Of a stretch of 64,000 bases of DNA, positions 38,552-52,631 are shown piece by piece; the first letter of the stretch is position 1, and every line of letters starts with the position of its first letter. Location of the stretch: positions 62,001-126,000 of the forward strand of contig NZ_JALIDZ010000005.1 in the NCBI RefSeq assembly GCF_025397915.1. Reading direction: 5' to 3'. The position numbers and the translations under genes are program-made. A model generated the notes under the pieces. That model saw nothing but the letters and a program-made list of their open reading frames with translations. It was not told where the DNA came from and made no database searches. The DNA is from Microbaculum marinisediminis. GTDB lineage: Bacteria; Pseudomonadota; Alphaproteobacteria; Rhizobiales; Tepidamorphaceae.

Positions 38552-39996
38552 GACCGCCGCGCGACACCGGCCCCATCCATTTCGTCGGCATCGGCGGCAT
38601 CGGCATGAGCGGCATCGCCGAGTTGCTGGCCGATCTCGGCTACACGGTGCAGGGCAGCGACCAGGCCGAGTCCGCCAATGTCGAACGGCTGCGCGCCAGG
38701 GGCGTCACCGTCACGGTCGGCCATGCGGCCGAGAACGTGGGCACGGCGGCGGTCGTGGTGATCTCGACGGCGGTGAAGCCGGACAATCCGGAGCTGGTCG
38801 CGGCGCGGTCGCGGCATATCCCGGTGATCCGCCGGGCCGAGATGTTGGCCGAGCTGATGCGCGGCAAACGCGGCATCTCGCTCGCCGGCACGCACGGCAA
38901 GACCACGACGACGACGATCATGGCGACGCTGCTCGAGGGCGCCGGCTACGATCCGACCGTCGTCAACGGCGGCATCATCAACGCCTGGGGCACCAACGCC
39001 AGGCTGGGCCAGAGCGACTGGTTCGTCATCGAGGCGGACGAGTCCGACGGGACGTTCCTGAAGTACCCGAACGAGATCGCGCTCGTCTCCAACATTGACG
39101 CCGAGCACTTGGACCACTGGCACAGCTTCGACGCGCTGAAGCAGGGCTTCCGCGACTTCGTGATGAACCTGCCGTTCTACGGCTTCGCGGCGCTGTGCAT
39201 CGACCACCCGACCGTGCGCGCGGTCGCCGACGGCATTACCGACCGCACCGTCGTTACCTATGGCGAGAGCGCGGACGCCGACGCGCGGCTGGTCGATTTC
39301 AGCCATGACAGCGGCGGGACGCGGTTCTCGGTCGAGATAACGGACCGGGTTTCCGGCGCGGTCGACCGGATCCGCGATATCCGCCTGCCGATGCCCGGCC
39401 ATCACAATGCGCTCAACGCCACCGGGGCCATCGCCATCGCGCGGCGCATCGGCATCACCGGCGAGGCGATCGTCGCGGCGCTCGCCGGCTTCGAGGGCGT
39501 GAAGCGCCGCTTCACCTTCACCGGCGAATGGAACGGCGTGCGCATCTACGACGACTACGGCCATCATCCCGTCGAGATCGCGGCGGTGCTGAAGGCCGCG
39601 CGCGGGGCCGTCGAGGACGCGACCGGGCCGGAATCCAGAAAATCTGGCCGTGTCATCGCGATCATGCAGCCGCACCGCTACACGCGGCTGTCCGACCTGT
39701 TCGACCAGTTCGCCGGCTGCTTCGGCGAGGCCGACACCCTCTATGTCGCCGACGTCTACGCCGCTGGCGAGGACCCGATCGAAGGCGCGGACCGCGATGC
39801 GCTGGTCGCCGCGATCCGGGCATGCGGTCACACCGACGCGCGGGCACTCGCCGGGCCGGACGTGCTGGCGGCCGAGATCGCGGCGATCGCCCGGCCGGGC
39901 GATCTGGTGATCTTCCTCGGCGCCGGCTCGATCACCCAGTGGGCGCACGCGCTGCCGCAGCAACTCAAGACCAATCCCGAAGGAGTTTCCGCATGA
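38548..39996 (+). CDS. murC: UDP-MurNAc:L-alanine ligase
   Basis: A 482-residue Mur ligase adding the first stem residue. [17 protein letters not shown] near 11-27, [15 protein letters not shown] loop [19 protein letters not shown] near 113, [40 protein letters not shown], and [12 protein letters not shown]. It ends in the ATGA overlap with murB. Confidence 0.96.
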   Translation: MRPPRDTGPIHFVGIGGIGMSGIAELLADLGYTVQGSDQAESANVERLRARGVTVTVGHAAENVGTAAVVVISTAVKPDNPELVAARSRHIPVIRRAEMLAELMRGKRGISLAGTHGKTTTTTIMATLLEGAGYDPTVVNGGIINAWGTNARLGQSDWFVIEADESDGTFLKYPNEIALVSNIDAEHLDHWHSFDALKQGFRDFVMNLPFYGFAALCIDHPTVRAVADGITDRTVVTYGESADADARLVDFSHDSGGTRFSVEITDRVSGAVDRIRDIRLPMPGHHNALNATGAIAIARRIGITGEAIVAALAGFEGVKRRFTFTGEWNGVRIYDDYGHHPVEIAAVLKAARGAVEDATGPESRKSGRVIAIMQPHRYTRLSDLFDQFAGCFGEADTLYVADVYAAGEDPIEGADRDALVAAIRACGHTDARALAGPDVLAAEIAAIARPGDLVIFLGAGSITQWAHALPQQLKTNPEGVSA

Positions 39997-40913
39997 GTTT
40001 CGCGGACATCACGGCCGATCTGCGCGCCCGTCTGCCGGAGCTGCGCGGCCGGCTGACCGCCAATGCGGAGCTTGCGCCGATCACGTGGTTTCGCGTCGGC
40101 GGGCCGGCGCAGGTGCTGTTCACGCCCGAGGACGAGGCGGATCTCGCCTATTTCCTGAAGAACATCGATCCCGACCTGCCGGTCACGGTGATCGGGTTGT
40201 GCTCCAACATGATCGTGCGCGACGGCGGCGTGCCGGGCGTCGTCATCCGGCTCGGCCGGGGCTTCTCCCGCGTCACCATCGAGGACGGGTTCCGCGTCCG
40301 TGCGGGAACCGCCGTGCCGGACGTGAAGGTCGCCCGCGCGGCCGCCGATGCCGGCATCGGCGGGCTCGCCTTCTTCCGTGGCATCCCGGGCTCGATCGGC
40401 GGTGCGTTGCGGATGAACGGCGGCGCCTATGGCGGCGAGACCGTCGACGTGCTGATCGAGGTTCGCGCCGTCGACCGGCAGGGCACCATTCACGTGGTGC
40501 CGGCCGGGGACCTCGGCATGACCTATCGCCATTCCGGCGCGCCCGCCGACTGGATCTTCACCGAAGCCCTGTTCCAGGGCCGCGACGGCGATCCGGAGGA
40601 GATCGCTGCCGAGATGAATGCGATCACCGAGCGGCGCGAGGCCTCGCAGCCGATCAAGAGCCGAACCGGCGGCTCGACCTTCAAGAACCCGCCCGGCGGC
40701 AAGTCGTGGGAGCTGATCGACGCGGCCGGCTGCCGCGGCCTCACGGTCGGCGGGGCGCAGGTTTCGGAGAAGCACTGCAACTTCCTGATCAACACCGGCG
40801 ACGCCACCGCGGCCGACATCGAGACGCTGGGCGAGACGGTGCGCGCGCGGGTGAAGGAGACGAGCGGCGTCGAGCTCCAATGGGAAATCAAGCGGATCGG
40901 AGTGCCGGCGTGA
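39993..40913 (+). CDS. murB: UDP-N-acetylenolpyruvoylglucosamine reductase
   Basis: A 306-residue FAD enzyme that reduces the enolpyruvyl group to make UDP-MurNAc, type II by length. FAD-binding [13 protein letters not shown] near 30, [19 protein letters not shown] near 128, [13 protein letters not shown] with the catalytic Ser, and [16 protein letters not shown]. The usual GxGSN FAD loop reads [13 protein letters not shown], with Cys replacing Gly. The start follows AAGGAG. A 106-base gap without features separates it from ddl. Confidence 0.96.
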   Translation: MSFADITADLRARLPELRGRLTANAELAPITWFRVGGPAQVLFTPEDEADLAYFLKNIDPDLPVTVIGLCSNMIVRDGGVPGVVIRLGRGFSRVTIEDGFRVRAGTAVPDVKVARAAADAGIGGLAFFRGIPGSIGGALRMNGGAYGGETVDVLIEVRAVDRQGTIHVVPAGDLGMTYRHSGAPADWIFTEALFQGRDGDPEEIAAEMNAITERREASQPIKSRTGGSTFKNPPGGKSWELIDAAGCRGLTVGGAQVSEKHCNFLINTGDATAADIETLGETVRARVKETSGVELQWEIKRIGVPA

Positions 40914-41019
40914 CCGACGGCTACGCACGTCTCTCCGCGCGCTCAGGGCAGTGCGGGATGGTGGTTTCGCTGCAACGGACCGGTCGGCCATCGAGGAACG
41001 AACCCGGAAGGAACGACGA

Positions 41020-41940
41020 ATGACCAAGCATGTCGCGGTTCTGTTGGGGGGATGGTCGGCGGAGCGCGAGGTCAGCCTTGCCTCGGGCAAGGCGTGCGGC
41101 GCGGCGCTGGAGGGCGAGGGCTACAAGGTCACCTATGTCGACGTGGACCGCGATCTCGCGATCCGGCTCGGCGAGGTGAAGCCGGACGTCGTGTTCAACG
41201 CCCTGCACGGGCCCTACGGCGAGGACGGCACGGTGCAGGGGATGCTCGAGATCATGGGGCTGCCCTATACCCATTCCGGCGTGCTCGCCTCGGCCCTTGC
41301 CATGCGCAAGGCGCACTCGCGCACGATCTTCAAGGCGGCCGGCATCCCGATCGCCGACGGCAAGGTGGTGCATCGGCTGACGGCGGCCGAATCACATGTG
41401 TTCCCGCCGCCCTACGTGCTGAAACCGGAGGCCCAGGGCTCCAGCTTCGGCGTTTTCATCGTCCGCGAGGACCAGGCGCACCCGCCGCAGGAACTTTTTT
41501 CTTCCGACTGGAAATACGGCGACTACCTGCTCGCCGAACGCTACGTCGCGGGCAAGGAATTAACCTGCGCCGTCATGGGAAACGTGGCCCTCGGCGTCAT
41601 CGACGTGGTGCCCACTCAGGGGTTCTACGACTACGCCGCGAAGTACGTTCCGGGCGGGTCGAAACATGTGCTGCCAGCCGAAATTAAACCGAATGTTTAC
41701 CAAGAAGTGCAGAAGCTGGCGTTGAAGGCGCATAGGGCGCTCGGCTGTCGCGGCGTGAGTCGGGCGGACTTTCGTTACGACGACCGGGCCGAGGGTACGA
41801 CGGGCCTCGTGTGTCTCGAGGTCAACACCCAGCCGGGCATGACCGAGACGTCCCTTGTGCCTGAAATGGCGGCCCATGCGGGCCACTCATTTGGAGATCT
41901 CGTGCGTTGGATGGTGGAGGACGCATCGTGCAATCGCTAG
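41020..41940 (+). CDS. ddl: D-alanine:D-alanine ligase
   Basis: A 306-residue ATP-grasp enzyme that makes D-Ala-D-Ala for MurF. VLLGGWSAEREVSLASG near 7-23, FNALHGPYGEDGTVQG, PYTHSGVLASALAMRK, KPEAQGSSFGVFIV, the omega loop TQGFYDYAAKY, and CLEVNTQPGMTETSLVPEMA. The ATG at 41020 follows GGAAGGAAC. The 3' end overlaps the ftsQ start by 13 bases. Confidence 0.96.
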   Translation: MTKHVAVLLGGWSAEREVSLASGKACGAALEGEGYKVTYVDVDRDLAIRLGEVKPDVVFNALHGPYGEDGTVQGMLEIMGLPYTHSGVLASALAMRKAHSRTIFKAAGIPIADGKVVHRLTAAESHVFPPPYVLKPEAQGSSFGVFIVREDQAHPPQELFSSDWKYGDYLLAERYVAGKELTCAVMGNVALGVIDVVPTQGFYDYAAKYVPGGSKHVLPAEIKPNVYQEVQKLALKAHRALGCRGVSRADFRYDDRAEGTTGLVCLEVNTQPGMTETSLVPEMAAHAGHSFGDLVRWMVEDASCNR

Positions 41941-42902
41941 GCGACAGCCTGCGACATCTGATGGGAAGACAGTCACGCGGCGGCCCGGACGGCCGGCGGC
42001 GCGGCGTCGAGTCCCGCCTGCACGAGCCGGCGCCGCGCCGTCGCGCACGTACGGGTGCGTTCGCGCGCCTGATCGGCTCGTTCGACGACATCCGCATCCC
42101 CAACCGCGCCGGCCTCTACGGCGTCGCCGCCCTGTTCGCGGCGACCGGTGCCTTCGGCGCCGTCGCCGGCGACCATCTGGGCGATGTCCGCCGCAGCGTC
42201 TTCGTCGCCGCCGACTACGTGACCGCGAAGGCCGGCTTCGGCATCCAGTCCGTCGTCATCACCGGCCACAGGGAAGTCGGCGAGAGCGATGTCCTGCGGG
42301 CGCTGGAGATCGGCGACGCGACCTCGCTGCTCACGTTCAACGCCCATTGGGCGCGCAAGCGCCTGTCCGATATCGCCTGGGTGAAGAGCGCGACGGTGCA
42401 GAAGCTGTTCCCCGGCACGCTGCGCATCGACCTGGTCGAGCGCGAGCCCTATGCGCTGTGGCAGCTCACCGGCATCGTCTCGCTGATCGACCGAGACGGA
42501 GAGGTTATCGGCGAGCTTGCCGACGAGCGTTTCGCCAGCCTTCCGCTCGTCGTCGGCGCCGGCGCCAACAAGCGGGCCGGCGAGCTGATGGCGCTGGTCG
42601 CGCCCCATCCTTCCGTCGCCACGCGCCTGCGCGCCGCGGTGCGCGTCGCCGACCGGCGCTGGAACCTGATGCTCGACAACGGCGTCGAGATCCGCCTCCC
42701 GGAGAAGAATGCCGACGCGGCGCTGACAGAACTCGACACCCTGACCGCCAAGCAGGGGCTGATGGCGCGCGACATCGTGCTGATCGACCTGCGGCTCGCC
42801 GACCGCGTCGTCGTCAGGCTGTCCGACCAGGCGGCAATGCAGCGCAAGGCGGCCATGAAGTCGAAGGGTACCTCGCGGCAACGGAAAGGGCAGGACACGT
42901 GA
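41928..42902 (+). CDS. ftsQ: cell division protein FtsQ
   Basis: A 324-residue bitopic divisome protein. A long basic cytoplasmic N-terminus (about 1-55) is followed by a membrane helix near 58-78. Next come a POTRA domain (about 92-160, QSVVITGHREVGESDVLRAL, LFPGTLRIDLVEREPYALW) and the FtsQ/DivIB domain (RRWNLMLDNGVEIRLP). I choose the GTG at 41928, with GGAGG eight bases before it, inside the end of ddl; a TTG further up lacks a site. Its last codons overlap ftsA (GTGA). Confidence 0.93.
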   Translation: MQSLGDSLRHLMGRQSRGGPDGRRRGVESRLHEPAPRRRARTGAFARLIGSFDDIRIPNRAGLYGVAALFAATGAFGAVAGDHLGDVRRSVFVAADYVTAKAGFGIQSVVITGHREVGESDVLRALEIGDATSLLTFNAHWARKRLSDIAWVKSATVQKLFPGTLRIDLVEREPYALWQLTGIVSLIDRDGEVIGELADERFASLPLVVGAGANKRAGELMALVAPHPSVATRLRAAVRVADRRWNLMLDNGVEIRLPEKNADAALTELDTLTAKQGLMARDIVLIDLRLADRVVVRLSDQAAMQRKAAMKSKGTSRQRKGQDT

Positions 42903-44224
42903 GCGGACGTAGCAACCACTGGCTACCGCGCGCCCGTCCGTTGCCGCCGGGCCGCGGACAGACGATCGCCATCCTGGACATCGGCTCCAGCAAGATCTGC
43001 TGCCTGATCGCGCGGCTGCGGCCGCAGCGTCCCGAATCCGAACTCGCCTGCCGCACCCATTCGATCGAGGTGGTCGGGGTCGGCCACCAGCGCGCCACCG
43101 GGGTGAAGCGCGGCGCGATTACCGACATGGAGCAGGCCGAGCGCGCGGTGCGCCTCGCCGTCGATGCCGCCGAGCGCATGGCCGGCGTCACCGTCGAGAG
43201 CGTCCTCGTCAACGTGTCGTCCGGCCGGCTGGAAAGCGATCACTACGCCGCCCGCGTCACCGTCTCCGGCGACGCCGTCAGCGACAACGACATCCACCGC
43301 GTCCTCGAGGCGGGCCGGACCCACACCATTCAGCCCGACCGCGTCGTGCTGCATTCGCTGCCGATCGCCTTCTCGCTCGATCAGGCCGGGGGGATTTCCG
43401 ACCCGCGCGGCATGGTCGGCCGCGAACTGGGCATCGACATGCATCTGGTCACCGCGCAGGCCGCCCCGGTGCGCAATCTCGTCCTGTGCGTGGAGCGCAG
43501 CCATCTGCACGTCGAGGCCGTCGTGGCGAGCCCCTACGCCGCGGGCCTGGCCGCGCTGACCGCCGACGAGCTGGAGCTGGGCTCCGCCTGCATCGACATG
43601 GGCGGCGGCACCACCACCTTCGGCGTGTTCGCCTATGGCCGTTTCGTCTGCGCCGACGCCATCGCCATCGGCGGCCATCACGTGACCATGGATCTGGCGC
43701 GCGGCCTGTCGACCTCGATCGAGGCGGCGGAGCGCATCAAGACGCTGTACGGCTCGGCCATCGGCTCCGGCCTCGACCATCGCGACATGATCTCGGTGCC
43801 GCTGGTGGGCGAGGGCGACTATCCCGGCGCCAACCAGGTGCCGCGGTCGGTCGTCACCGAAATCATCCGGCCGCGCGTCGAGGAGATCCTCGAGCTGGTG
43901 CGCGATCGGCTGCGGGCCACCCCGTTCAGCGCGCTCGCCGGCCAGCGCGCGGTGCTGACGGGCGGCGCCAGCCAGCTTCCCGGCGTCACCGACCTGGCCG
44001 AGCGGATCACCGGCCTGCAGGTGCGCATGGGCCGGCCGCTGGGGGCCTCGGGCCTGCCGGACTCGGGCCGCGGACCGGCCTTCGCCACGACCGTGGGCCT
44101 GCTGGTCTATCCGCAGCTTGCGGGAATCGAACGACACGACCGCTCGGGCGGGCGGCTCGGCGCGGCTGCGGCCGGCGACGGGTATTTCGCCCGGGTGGGA
44201 AACTGGATCAGGGAAAGTTTCTAG
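42899..44224 (+). CDS. ftsA: cell division protein FtsA
   Basis: A 441-residue actin-like ATPase that tethers FtsZ to the membrane. IAILDIGSSKICCLIARL near 22-39, GVKRGAITDMEQAERAV, VNVSSGRLES, SACIDMGGGTTTFGVF near 230, VLTGGASQLPGVTDLAERI near 350, and a C-terminal amphipathic helix (VGNWIRESF). The start is a GTG in the GTGA overlap with ftsQ. ftsZ follows after 90 bases. Confidence 0.96.
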   Translation: MSGRSNHWLPRARPLPPGRGQTIAILDIGSSKICCLIARLRPQRPESELACRTHSIEVVGVGHQRATGVKRGAITDMEQAERAVRLAVDAAERMAGVTVESVLVNVSSGRLESDHYAARVTVSGDAVSDNDIHRVLEAGRTHTIQPDRVVLHSLPIAFSLDQAGGISDPRGMVGRELGIDMHLVTAQAAPVRNLVLCVERSHLHVEAVVASPYAAGLAALTADELELGSACIDMGGGTTTFGVFAYGRFVCADAIAIGGHHVTMDLARGLSTSIEAAERIKTLYGSAIGSGLDHRDMISVPLVGEGDYPGANQVPRSVVTEIIRPRVEEILELVRDRLRATPFSALAGQRAVLTGGASQLPGVTDLAERITGLQVRMGRPLGASGLPDSGRGPAFATTVGLLVYPQLAGIERHDRSGGRLGAAAAGDGYFARVGNWIRESF

Positions 44225-44314
44225 AGACGTACCTGGGGCCGCGGGGCGGCAGGCGTGGATTGAGTTGCCCGGGGGTCGGGCGCAACGGACACTAGTAAAG
44301 GACGCGAGGGTTCC

Positions 44315-46066
44315 ATGACGATCAACCTCAAGATGCCGGATCTTACCGAACTGAAGCCGAAGATCACCGTTTTCGGTGTCGGAGGCGCCGGCGGCAACGC
44401 CGTCAACAACATGATCGAATCCGGCCTCAAGGGGGTCGAGTTCGTCGTCGCCAACACCGACTCGCAGGCGCTGACCATGTCGTCGGCCGAGCGCATCGTG
44501 CAGATGGGCGTGGCGATCACCGAGGGCCTCGGCGCGGGTTCGCAGCCGGAAGTCGGCCGCGCGGCGGCGGAAGAGACGATCGACGAGATCAACGACCATC
44601 TCGGCGGCTCGCACATGGTGTTCATCACCGCCGGCATGGGCGGCGGCACGGGCACGGGCGCGGCGCCGGTCATCGCCCAGGCGGCGCGTGACATGGGCAT
44701 CCTCACCGTCGGCGTCGTCACCAAGCCGTTCGACTTCGAAGGCAAGCGCCGCATGGCGGTCGCCAATGCCGGCATCGAGTCGCTGCAGCAGCACGTCGAC
44801 ACCCTGATCGTCATCCCGAACCAGAACCTGTTCCGCATCGCCAACGAGCGGACGACGTTCTCGGAAGCCTTCGGCATGGCCGACGAGGTGCTGTATTCGG
44901 GCGTGGCCTGCATCACCGACCTGATGGTCAAGGAAGGCCTCATCAACCTCGACTTCGCCGACGTGCGCGCCGTCATGCGCGCCATGGGCAAGGCGATGAT
45001 GGGCACGGGCGAGGCCTCCGGCGATCAGCGCGCGATCCAGGCAGCCGAAGCCGCCATCGCCAATCCGCTGCTCGACGAGAGCTCGATGCGCGGCGCGCGC
45101 GGCCTGCTGATCTCGATCACGGGCGGCAACGACCTGACCCTGTTCGAAGTGGACGAGGCGGCGACCCGCATCCGCGAGGAAGTCGATCCGGACGCCAACA
45201 TCATCCTCGGCGCCACCTTCGACGAGAGCCTCGAGGGCATCATCCGGGTTTCGGTCGTCGCGACTGGCATCGATCAGGTCGGCACCGTCATGGAACGCAC
45301 CGCCGAGGACACGATCACCGAGCTCACCGAGCGGCTGCGGGCCCGCAAGGCGAAGACCTCGGAGGCCGCGCCGGCCCAGATGCCGGCTCAGGCCCAGATC
45401 CCGGTTCAGGCGCCGGCCCCGACCTACGAGCAGGTCGCGGCGGCGACGGAAGTCGCCGAGGCCGCGGTGCAGGCGGCTCTGGCTCCCGAAGTGCCGGAGG
45501 CAGCGCCCCAGCCGGTTCCCGCTCCCGCACCGGCGCCCGCGCCGGCTCCGATGGCGGCGCGCGATCACGGTGTGCAGATCAGCCGCATGGAGCCGCCGGC
45601 CGCTCCGGCGATGCCGCCCGCCGAGGCGCCGATGGCCGAAGACACCCATGCCGGCTACGGCGATCCCTTCGTCCCGCCGGTCGCCTCGCATCCCGAGCGC
45701 CGTCAGGCGCGGATGCCGCGCATCGAGGACTTCCCGCTGATCGCCCAGAAGGAAATGCGGGCGAAGTCGGGTTCGGGCGATCACGGCGCACACGAGAGCC
45801 GTCGTCCCGGCCTGCTGCAGCGACTCGCCTCCGTCGGCCTCGGCCGTCGCGAAGAATCGGACGATTCCGCGCCGGTCCAGCCGCCGATGGTTGTGTCGCA
45901 CGCGACCGAGGAGCCGGTTTCGGAATACGCCAGGCGGCCGCAGCGGCCGGCGCATCCCGAGCAGCCCAAGCACGCGCCGCAGGTCGCCAACGCGCCACGT
46001 CGGCCGTCTTCGATCGACGACGATCAGTATGAAATCCCTGCATTTCTGCGCCGTCAGGCCAACTGA
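44315..46066 (+). CDS. ftsZ: cell division GTPase FtsZ
   Basis: A 583-residue tubulin homologue that forms the Z ring. The GTPase domain (about 1-320) has [28 protein letters not shown] and the tubulin signature [15 protein letters not shown] near 107. A long Ala/Pro-rich linker (about 330-560), usual in alphaproteobacteria, leads to the conserved C-terminal peptide [12 protein letters not shown] that binds FtsA and other partners. The ATG follows a GGGTTCC leader. A strong terminator follows. Confidence 0.97.
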   Translation: MTINLKMPDLTELKPKITVFGVGGAGGNAVNNMIESGLKGVEFVVANTDSQALTMSSAERIVQMGVAITEGLGAGSQPEVGRAAAEETIDEINDHLGGSHMVFITAGMGGGTGTGAAPVIAQAARDMGILTVGVVTKPFDFEGKRRMAVANAGIESLQQHVDTLIVIPNQNLFRIANERTTFSEAFGMADEVLYSGVACITDLMVKEGLINLDFADVRAVMRAMGKAMMGTGEASGDQRAIQAAEAAIANPLLDESSMRGARGLLISITGGNDLTLFEVDEAATRIREEVDPDANIILGATFDESLEGIIRVSVVATGIDQVGTVMERTAEDTITELTERLRARKAKTSEAAPAQMPAQAQIPVQAPAPTYEQVAAATEVAEAAVQAALAPEVPEAAPQPVPAPAPAPAPAPMAARDHGVQISRMEPPAAPAMPPAEAPMAEDTHAGYGDPFVPPVASHPERRQARMPRIEDFPLIAQKEMRAKSGSGDHGAHESRRPGLLQRLASVGLGRREESDDSAPVQPPMVVSHATEEPVSEYARRPQRPAHPEQPKHAPQVANAPRRPSSIDDDQYEIPAFLRRQAN

Positions 46067-46385
46067 GCGGGCCAGTTGAGCGGGATTGCATAGAGGCTAG
46101 GGGTGCCCGGCGGCGCAAGCTGCCGGGCACCTTTCGTTACAAAGCGAGCTATTCGCGTAACACACGGTAAAAAAGCGTGATTTGGCCCGCCGGGGGCGCG
46201 CCGGTACAAATGTCGCGGACAACGGGGGTTCAGCCAGCAGGACATCGCAATGCACGGCCCGTCGCCGAACGAGGATCTTCGTTCAGCCGGTGCCAGCGAC
46301 ACAAGCGATCCTGCCACGTTGGACGTAATGCCTGAATGACAGCAGTCGCGGGGGCGGCACATTCGGGCCAGTAAAGCGCGGGACT
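46067..46385. other. 319-base ftsZ-lpxC intergenic region without a gene
   Basis: It begins with the ftsZ terminator (46102-46138). The rest contains an AT-rich stretch near 46150-46185 that probably holds the lpxC promoter and a GAACGA-N6-TCGTTC hairpin (46267-46284) in the presumed leader. No coding frame is convincing. Confidence 0.5.
46102..46138 (+). terminator. intrinsic terminator of the dcw cluster
   Basis: GGTGCCCGGC and GCCGGGCACC pair perfectly, extended by three inner pairs to a GCAA tetraloop: a 13-base stem. TTTCGTT follows. It separates ftsZ from lpxC transcription. Confidence 0.85.
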
Positions 46386-47330
46386 ATGAAAGCTCAGTCG
46401 CAGACAACAATAAAAGAACGCGTATCGCTTAGTGGAGTCGGTGTGCACAGCGGAGCCGCCTCCACGGTAACCTTTCACCCCGCAGGCCCCGATACCGGAA
46501 TCATCTTCCTCAAGAATTCCAGCGAAGGCACCGCCGATATCGAGGTGCCGGCGTCGCACCGTAACGTCGTCGCCACGTCGCTGAGCACGGTGCTCGGCAG
46601 CGAGTCGGCCGGTTCCATCGGCACCGTCGAGCATCTGCTGGCTTCGCTGAGCGGCCTGGGCATCGACAACGTGATCGTCGAGATCGACGGCGACGAAGTG
46701 CCGATCATGGACGGCAGCGCGGAAGCCTTCTGCGAAGCGATCCAGCAGGCCGGCCTGCGCAAGCAGTCGGCGCAGCGCCGCTACATCAAGGTTCTCAAGC
46801 CGGTGACGGTGCGGATGGGCGATGCCATCGCCGAGTTCCTGCCGAGCGACCGCCGCCGCGTCGAGGTCGAGATCGACTTCGCCGACACCGTGATCGGCCG
46901 TCAGGCCTATGTCTACGACGCCGATTCGGGCGACTTCGCCCGCGATCTGGCCCGCGCCCGCACCTTCGGCTTCATGTCGAGCGTCGAGCAGCTCTGGGCC
47001 AACGGCTATGCGCTGGGCGCCTCGCTGGAGAACACCGTGGTGATCGGCGACGATCAGGTGGTCAATCCGGAAGGCCTGCGCTTCGCCGACGAGTTCGTGC
47101 GCCACAAGGTGCTGGACGCCATCGGCGACCTGACGCTGGCCGGCGCGCCGATCCTCGGCCACTACCGCAGCTATCGCGGCGGCCACAAGCTGAACGCCGC
47201 CATGGTCGAGGCCCTGCTGTCCGACGACAGCGCCTGGGAATGGTCTACCGCCACCGTGCGCCGCGATGCCGGCCAGGCACAGGTGGGCGCCATGGTCCCC
47301 GCCGCCGCGTTCGGCCCGGACGTCTCCTGA
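46386..47330 (+). CDS. lpxC: UDP-3-O-acyl-N-acetylglucosamine deacetylase
   Basis: A 314-residue zinc deacetylase, the committed step of lipid A synthesis, which implies an LPS-containing outer membrane. VSLSGVGVHSGAAST near 14-28, STVEHLLASLSGLGIDN-type zinc motif (TVEHLLASLSG near 79), EIDGDEVPIMDGSAEAF near 98, and the C-terminal HKVLDAIGDLTLAGAPILGHY near 240 with the catalytic His. Standard position downstream of ftsZ. Confidence 0.96.
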   Translation: MKAQSQTTIKERVSLSGVGVHSGAASTVTFHPAGPDTGIIFLKNSSEGTADIEVPASHRNVVATSLSTVLGSESAGSIGTVEHLLASLSGLGIDNVIVEIDGDEVPIMDGSAEAFCEAIQQAGLRKQSAQRRYIKVLKPVTVRMGDAIAEFLPSDRRRVEVEIDFADTVIGRQAYVYDADSGDFARDLARARTFGFMSSVEQLWANGYALGASLENTVVIGDDQVVNPEGLRFADEFVRHKVLDAIGDLTLAGAPILGHYRSYRGGHKLNAAMVEALLSDDSAWEWSTATVRRDAGQAQVGAMVPAAAFGPDVS

Positions 47331-47369
47331 CGGCCCGATTTCCTGCCGGTTTACAGCACCATCGGAACT

Positions 47370-47391
47370 CGCCGATTTTTCCTAATCGGCG
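47370..47391 (+). terminator. hairpin after lpxC
   Basis: CGCCGATT and AATCGGCG, eight perfect pairs with a TTTCCT loop, 39 bases past the lpxC stop. There is no T tract after it, so termination is only possible. Confidence 0.45.
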
Positions 47392-47474
47392 GGTAACGAC
47401 GTTGCGCGAACATCGCATTCCCGCGCTTGCGGGGCCGGTGTCCCGCCCGCATAGTCCGCCGCCTGAGGTGAGAC

Positions 47475-47615
47475 ATGCTGTTTGTGTTCCGTATCGTGCT
47501 TGTGGCTGCGTTCGTCGCCAGCCTGACCGCCGTGCTCGAGGCACGGGCGCAGGACACGCGCCCGTGCGCCGCCGCCTGCACCGCGAATCACGGCCCGGCC
47601 CAGCCGGCGCGCTGA
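47475..47615 (+). CDS. 46-residue exported peptide, unknown
   Basis: A short frame with a strong ribosome site (GAGGTGAGAC before ATG). It encodes a clear signal sequence (LFVFRIVLVAAFVASLTAVL, cleavage likely after ARA near 25) and a 21-residue mature part (QDTRPCAAACTANHGPAQPAR) with a CxxxC pair. I recognise no family. The combination of good initiation site and signal peptide makes it credible despite its size. It lies alone between lpxC and bamD. Confidence 0.5.
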   Translation: MLFVFRIVLVAAFVASLTAVLEARAQDTRPCAAACTANHGPAQPAR

Positions 47616-47790
47616 GGCCCGTTCGGGCTGTACACGTATACGGCCTGCCGCGACGGAATCGGACACGGCCATGCGGCGATAGCGCCGCGCCGGCGGCACC
47701 GCCACAAATTCGCTCAATTCGGAGGTCAGCCAAACTGGCCTGGGAAACGGCGTTGGGATAAAGTCCGCCGCCGAGTGCGTCGGGTGTCCG

Positions 47791-48717
47791 ATGCGCATTG
47801 CGATGATCGAGCCTATGACGAGTAAGCGTTTGCCTGACATGACATTCCGCGCGACGCGCGCCACCGGGACTACGACGACGGGTTCGAGGGCGCTGCGGTT
47901 CGCTGCGCTGCTTTGCCTCGGACTGTCGCTGACGGCCTGCCAGAGCCTGTTCGGCAAGGACGATGACGAGTTCGCCGTCATCGAGGAGGAGCCGGCGGAG
48001 GCCCTCTACAACGAGGGGCTGGTGCTCTCCAATTCCGGGTCCTTCAAGGCGGCCGCGGAAAAGTTCTCGGAGGTCGAGCGGATCCATCCCTATTCGGAGT
48101 GGGCCCGCAAGTCGCTGATCATGTCGGCCTACACGAACTACGAAGCGCAGCGCTATACCGACGCCATCACCTCGGCGAAGCGGTACGTCACCCTCTATCC
48201 GGGCAGCGATGACGCGGCGTACGCCCAGTATCTGGTCGCCGAATCCTACTACAACCAGATCGTCGACGTCGGCCGCGACCAGGCGCGCTCGGAGAAGGCC
48301 GCCGTAGCCTATCGCGAGCTGATCGAGAAGTATCCCGAATCCGAATACGCGGTGGAGGCGCGCGGCAAGCTCGAGGTCGCGCGCGACCAACTGGCCGGCA
48401 AGGAGATGGACGTCGGCCGCTACTATCTGTCCAAGCGCCAGTACCTGGCCTCGATCAACCGTTTCAAGACGGTCGTATCCGACTACCAGACCACGCGGCA
48501 CGTCGAAGAGGCGCTGCACCGGCTGACCGAATCCTACTACGCGCTCGGGCTGATCTCCGAGGCGCAGACGGCGGCGGCCATCCTCGGCCACAACTACCCG
48601 GACAGCCCCTGGTACAAGGATTCCTACGCCCTCCTGTCGAAGGGGGGCTACGAGCCGCAGGAGAACGAGGGGTCGTGGCTGAGCGAGGTGTTCCGCAAGG
48701 CCTCCGGTACGCTGTGA
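47791..48717 (+). CDS. bamD: outer-membrane assembly lipoprotein BamD
   Basis: An up to 308-residue lipoprotein of the BAM complex. The lipobox LSLTACQS gives the lipidated Cys at about residue 50 of this frame. Five TPR-like repeats follow (ALYNEGLVLSNSGSFKAA, MSAYTNYEAQRYTDAITSAK, YLVAESYYNQIVDVGRDQ, and so on). The start is uncertain: in-frame ATGs at 47791, 47803, 47815 and 47839 all lack a good ribosome site. The one at 47839 gives the most normal signal-peptide length. recN follows after seven bases. Confidence 0.92.
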   Translation: MRIAMIEPMTSKRLPDMTFRATRATGTTTTGSRALRFAALLCLGLSLTACQSLFGKDDDEFAVIEEEPAEALYNEGLVLSNSGSFKAAAEKFSEVERIHPYSEWARKSLIMSAYTNYEAQRYTDAITSAKRYVTLYPGSDDAAYAQYLVAESYYNQIVDVGRDQARSEKAAVAYRELIEKYPESEYAVEARGKLEVARDQLAGKEMDVGRYYLSKRQYLASINRFKTVVSDYQTTRHVEEALHRLTESYYALGLISEAQTAAAILGHNYPDSPWYKDSYALLSKGGYEPQENEGSWLSEVFRKASGTL

Positions 48718-52518
<3,801 letters not shown>

Positions 52519-52631
52519 TTTCGGTTTTCCCTCAAGGCTTCATTCACTGGATCGGCAGGATCGGCTGTTCGCGCATCCGGACCCGTGCCACAGTGATGAC
52601 TGTCTCGGTTCTGTCGCGTCCTGGGGGTGTC

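Noticed and set aside
42923-45973. 1016-codon open frame on the minus strand opposite ftsA and ftsZ
   Set aside because: It is antisense to two certain genes, has no family pattern, and is rich in Arg/His/Asp as expected for the complement of high-GC codons.
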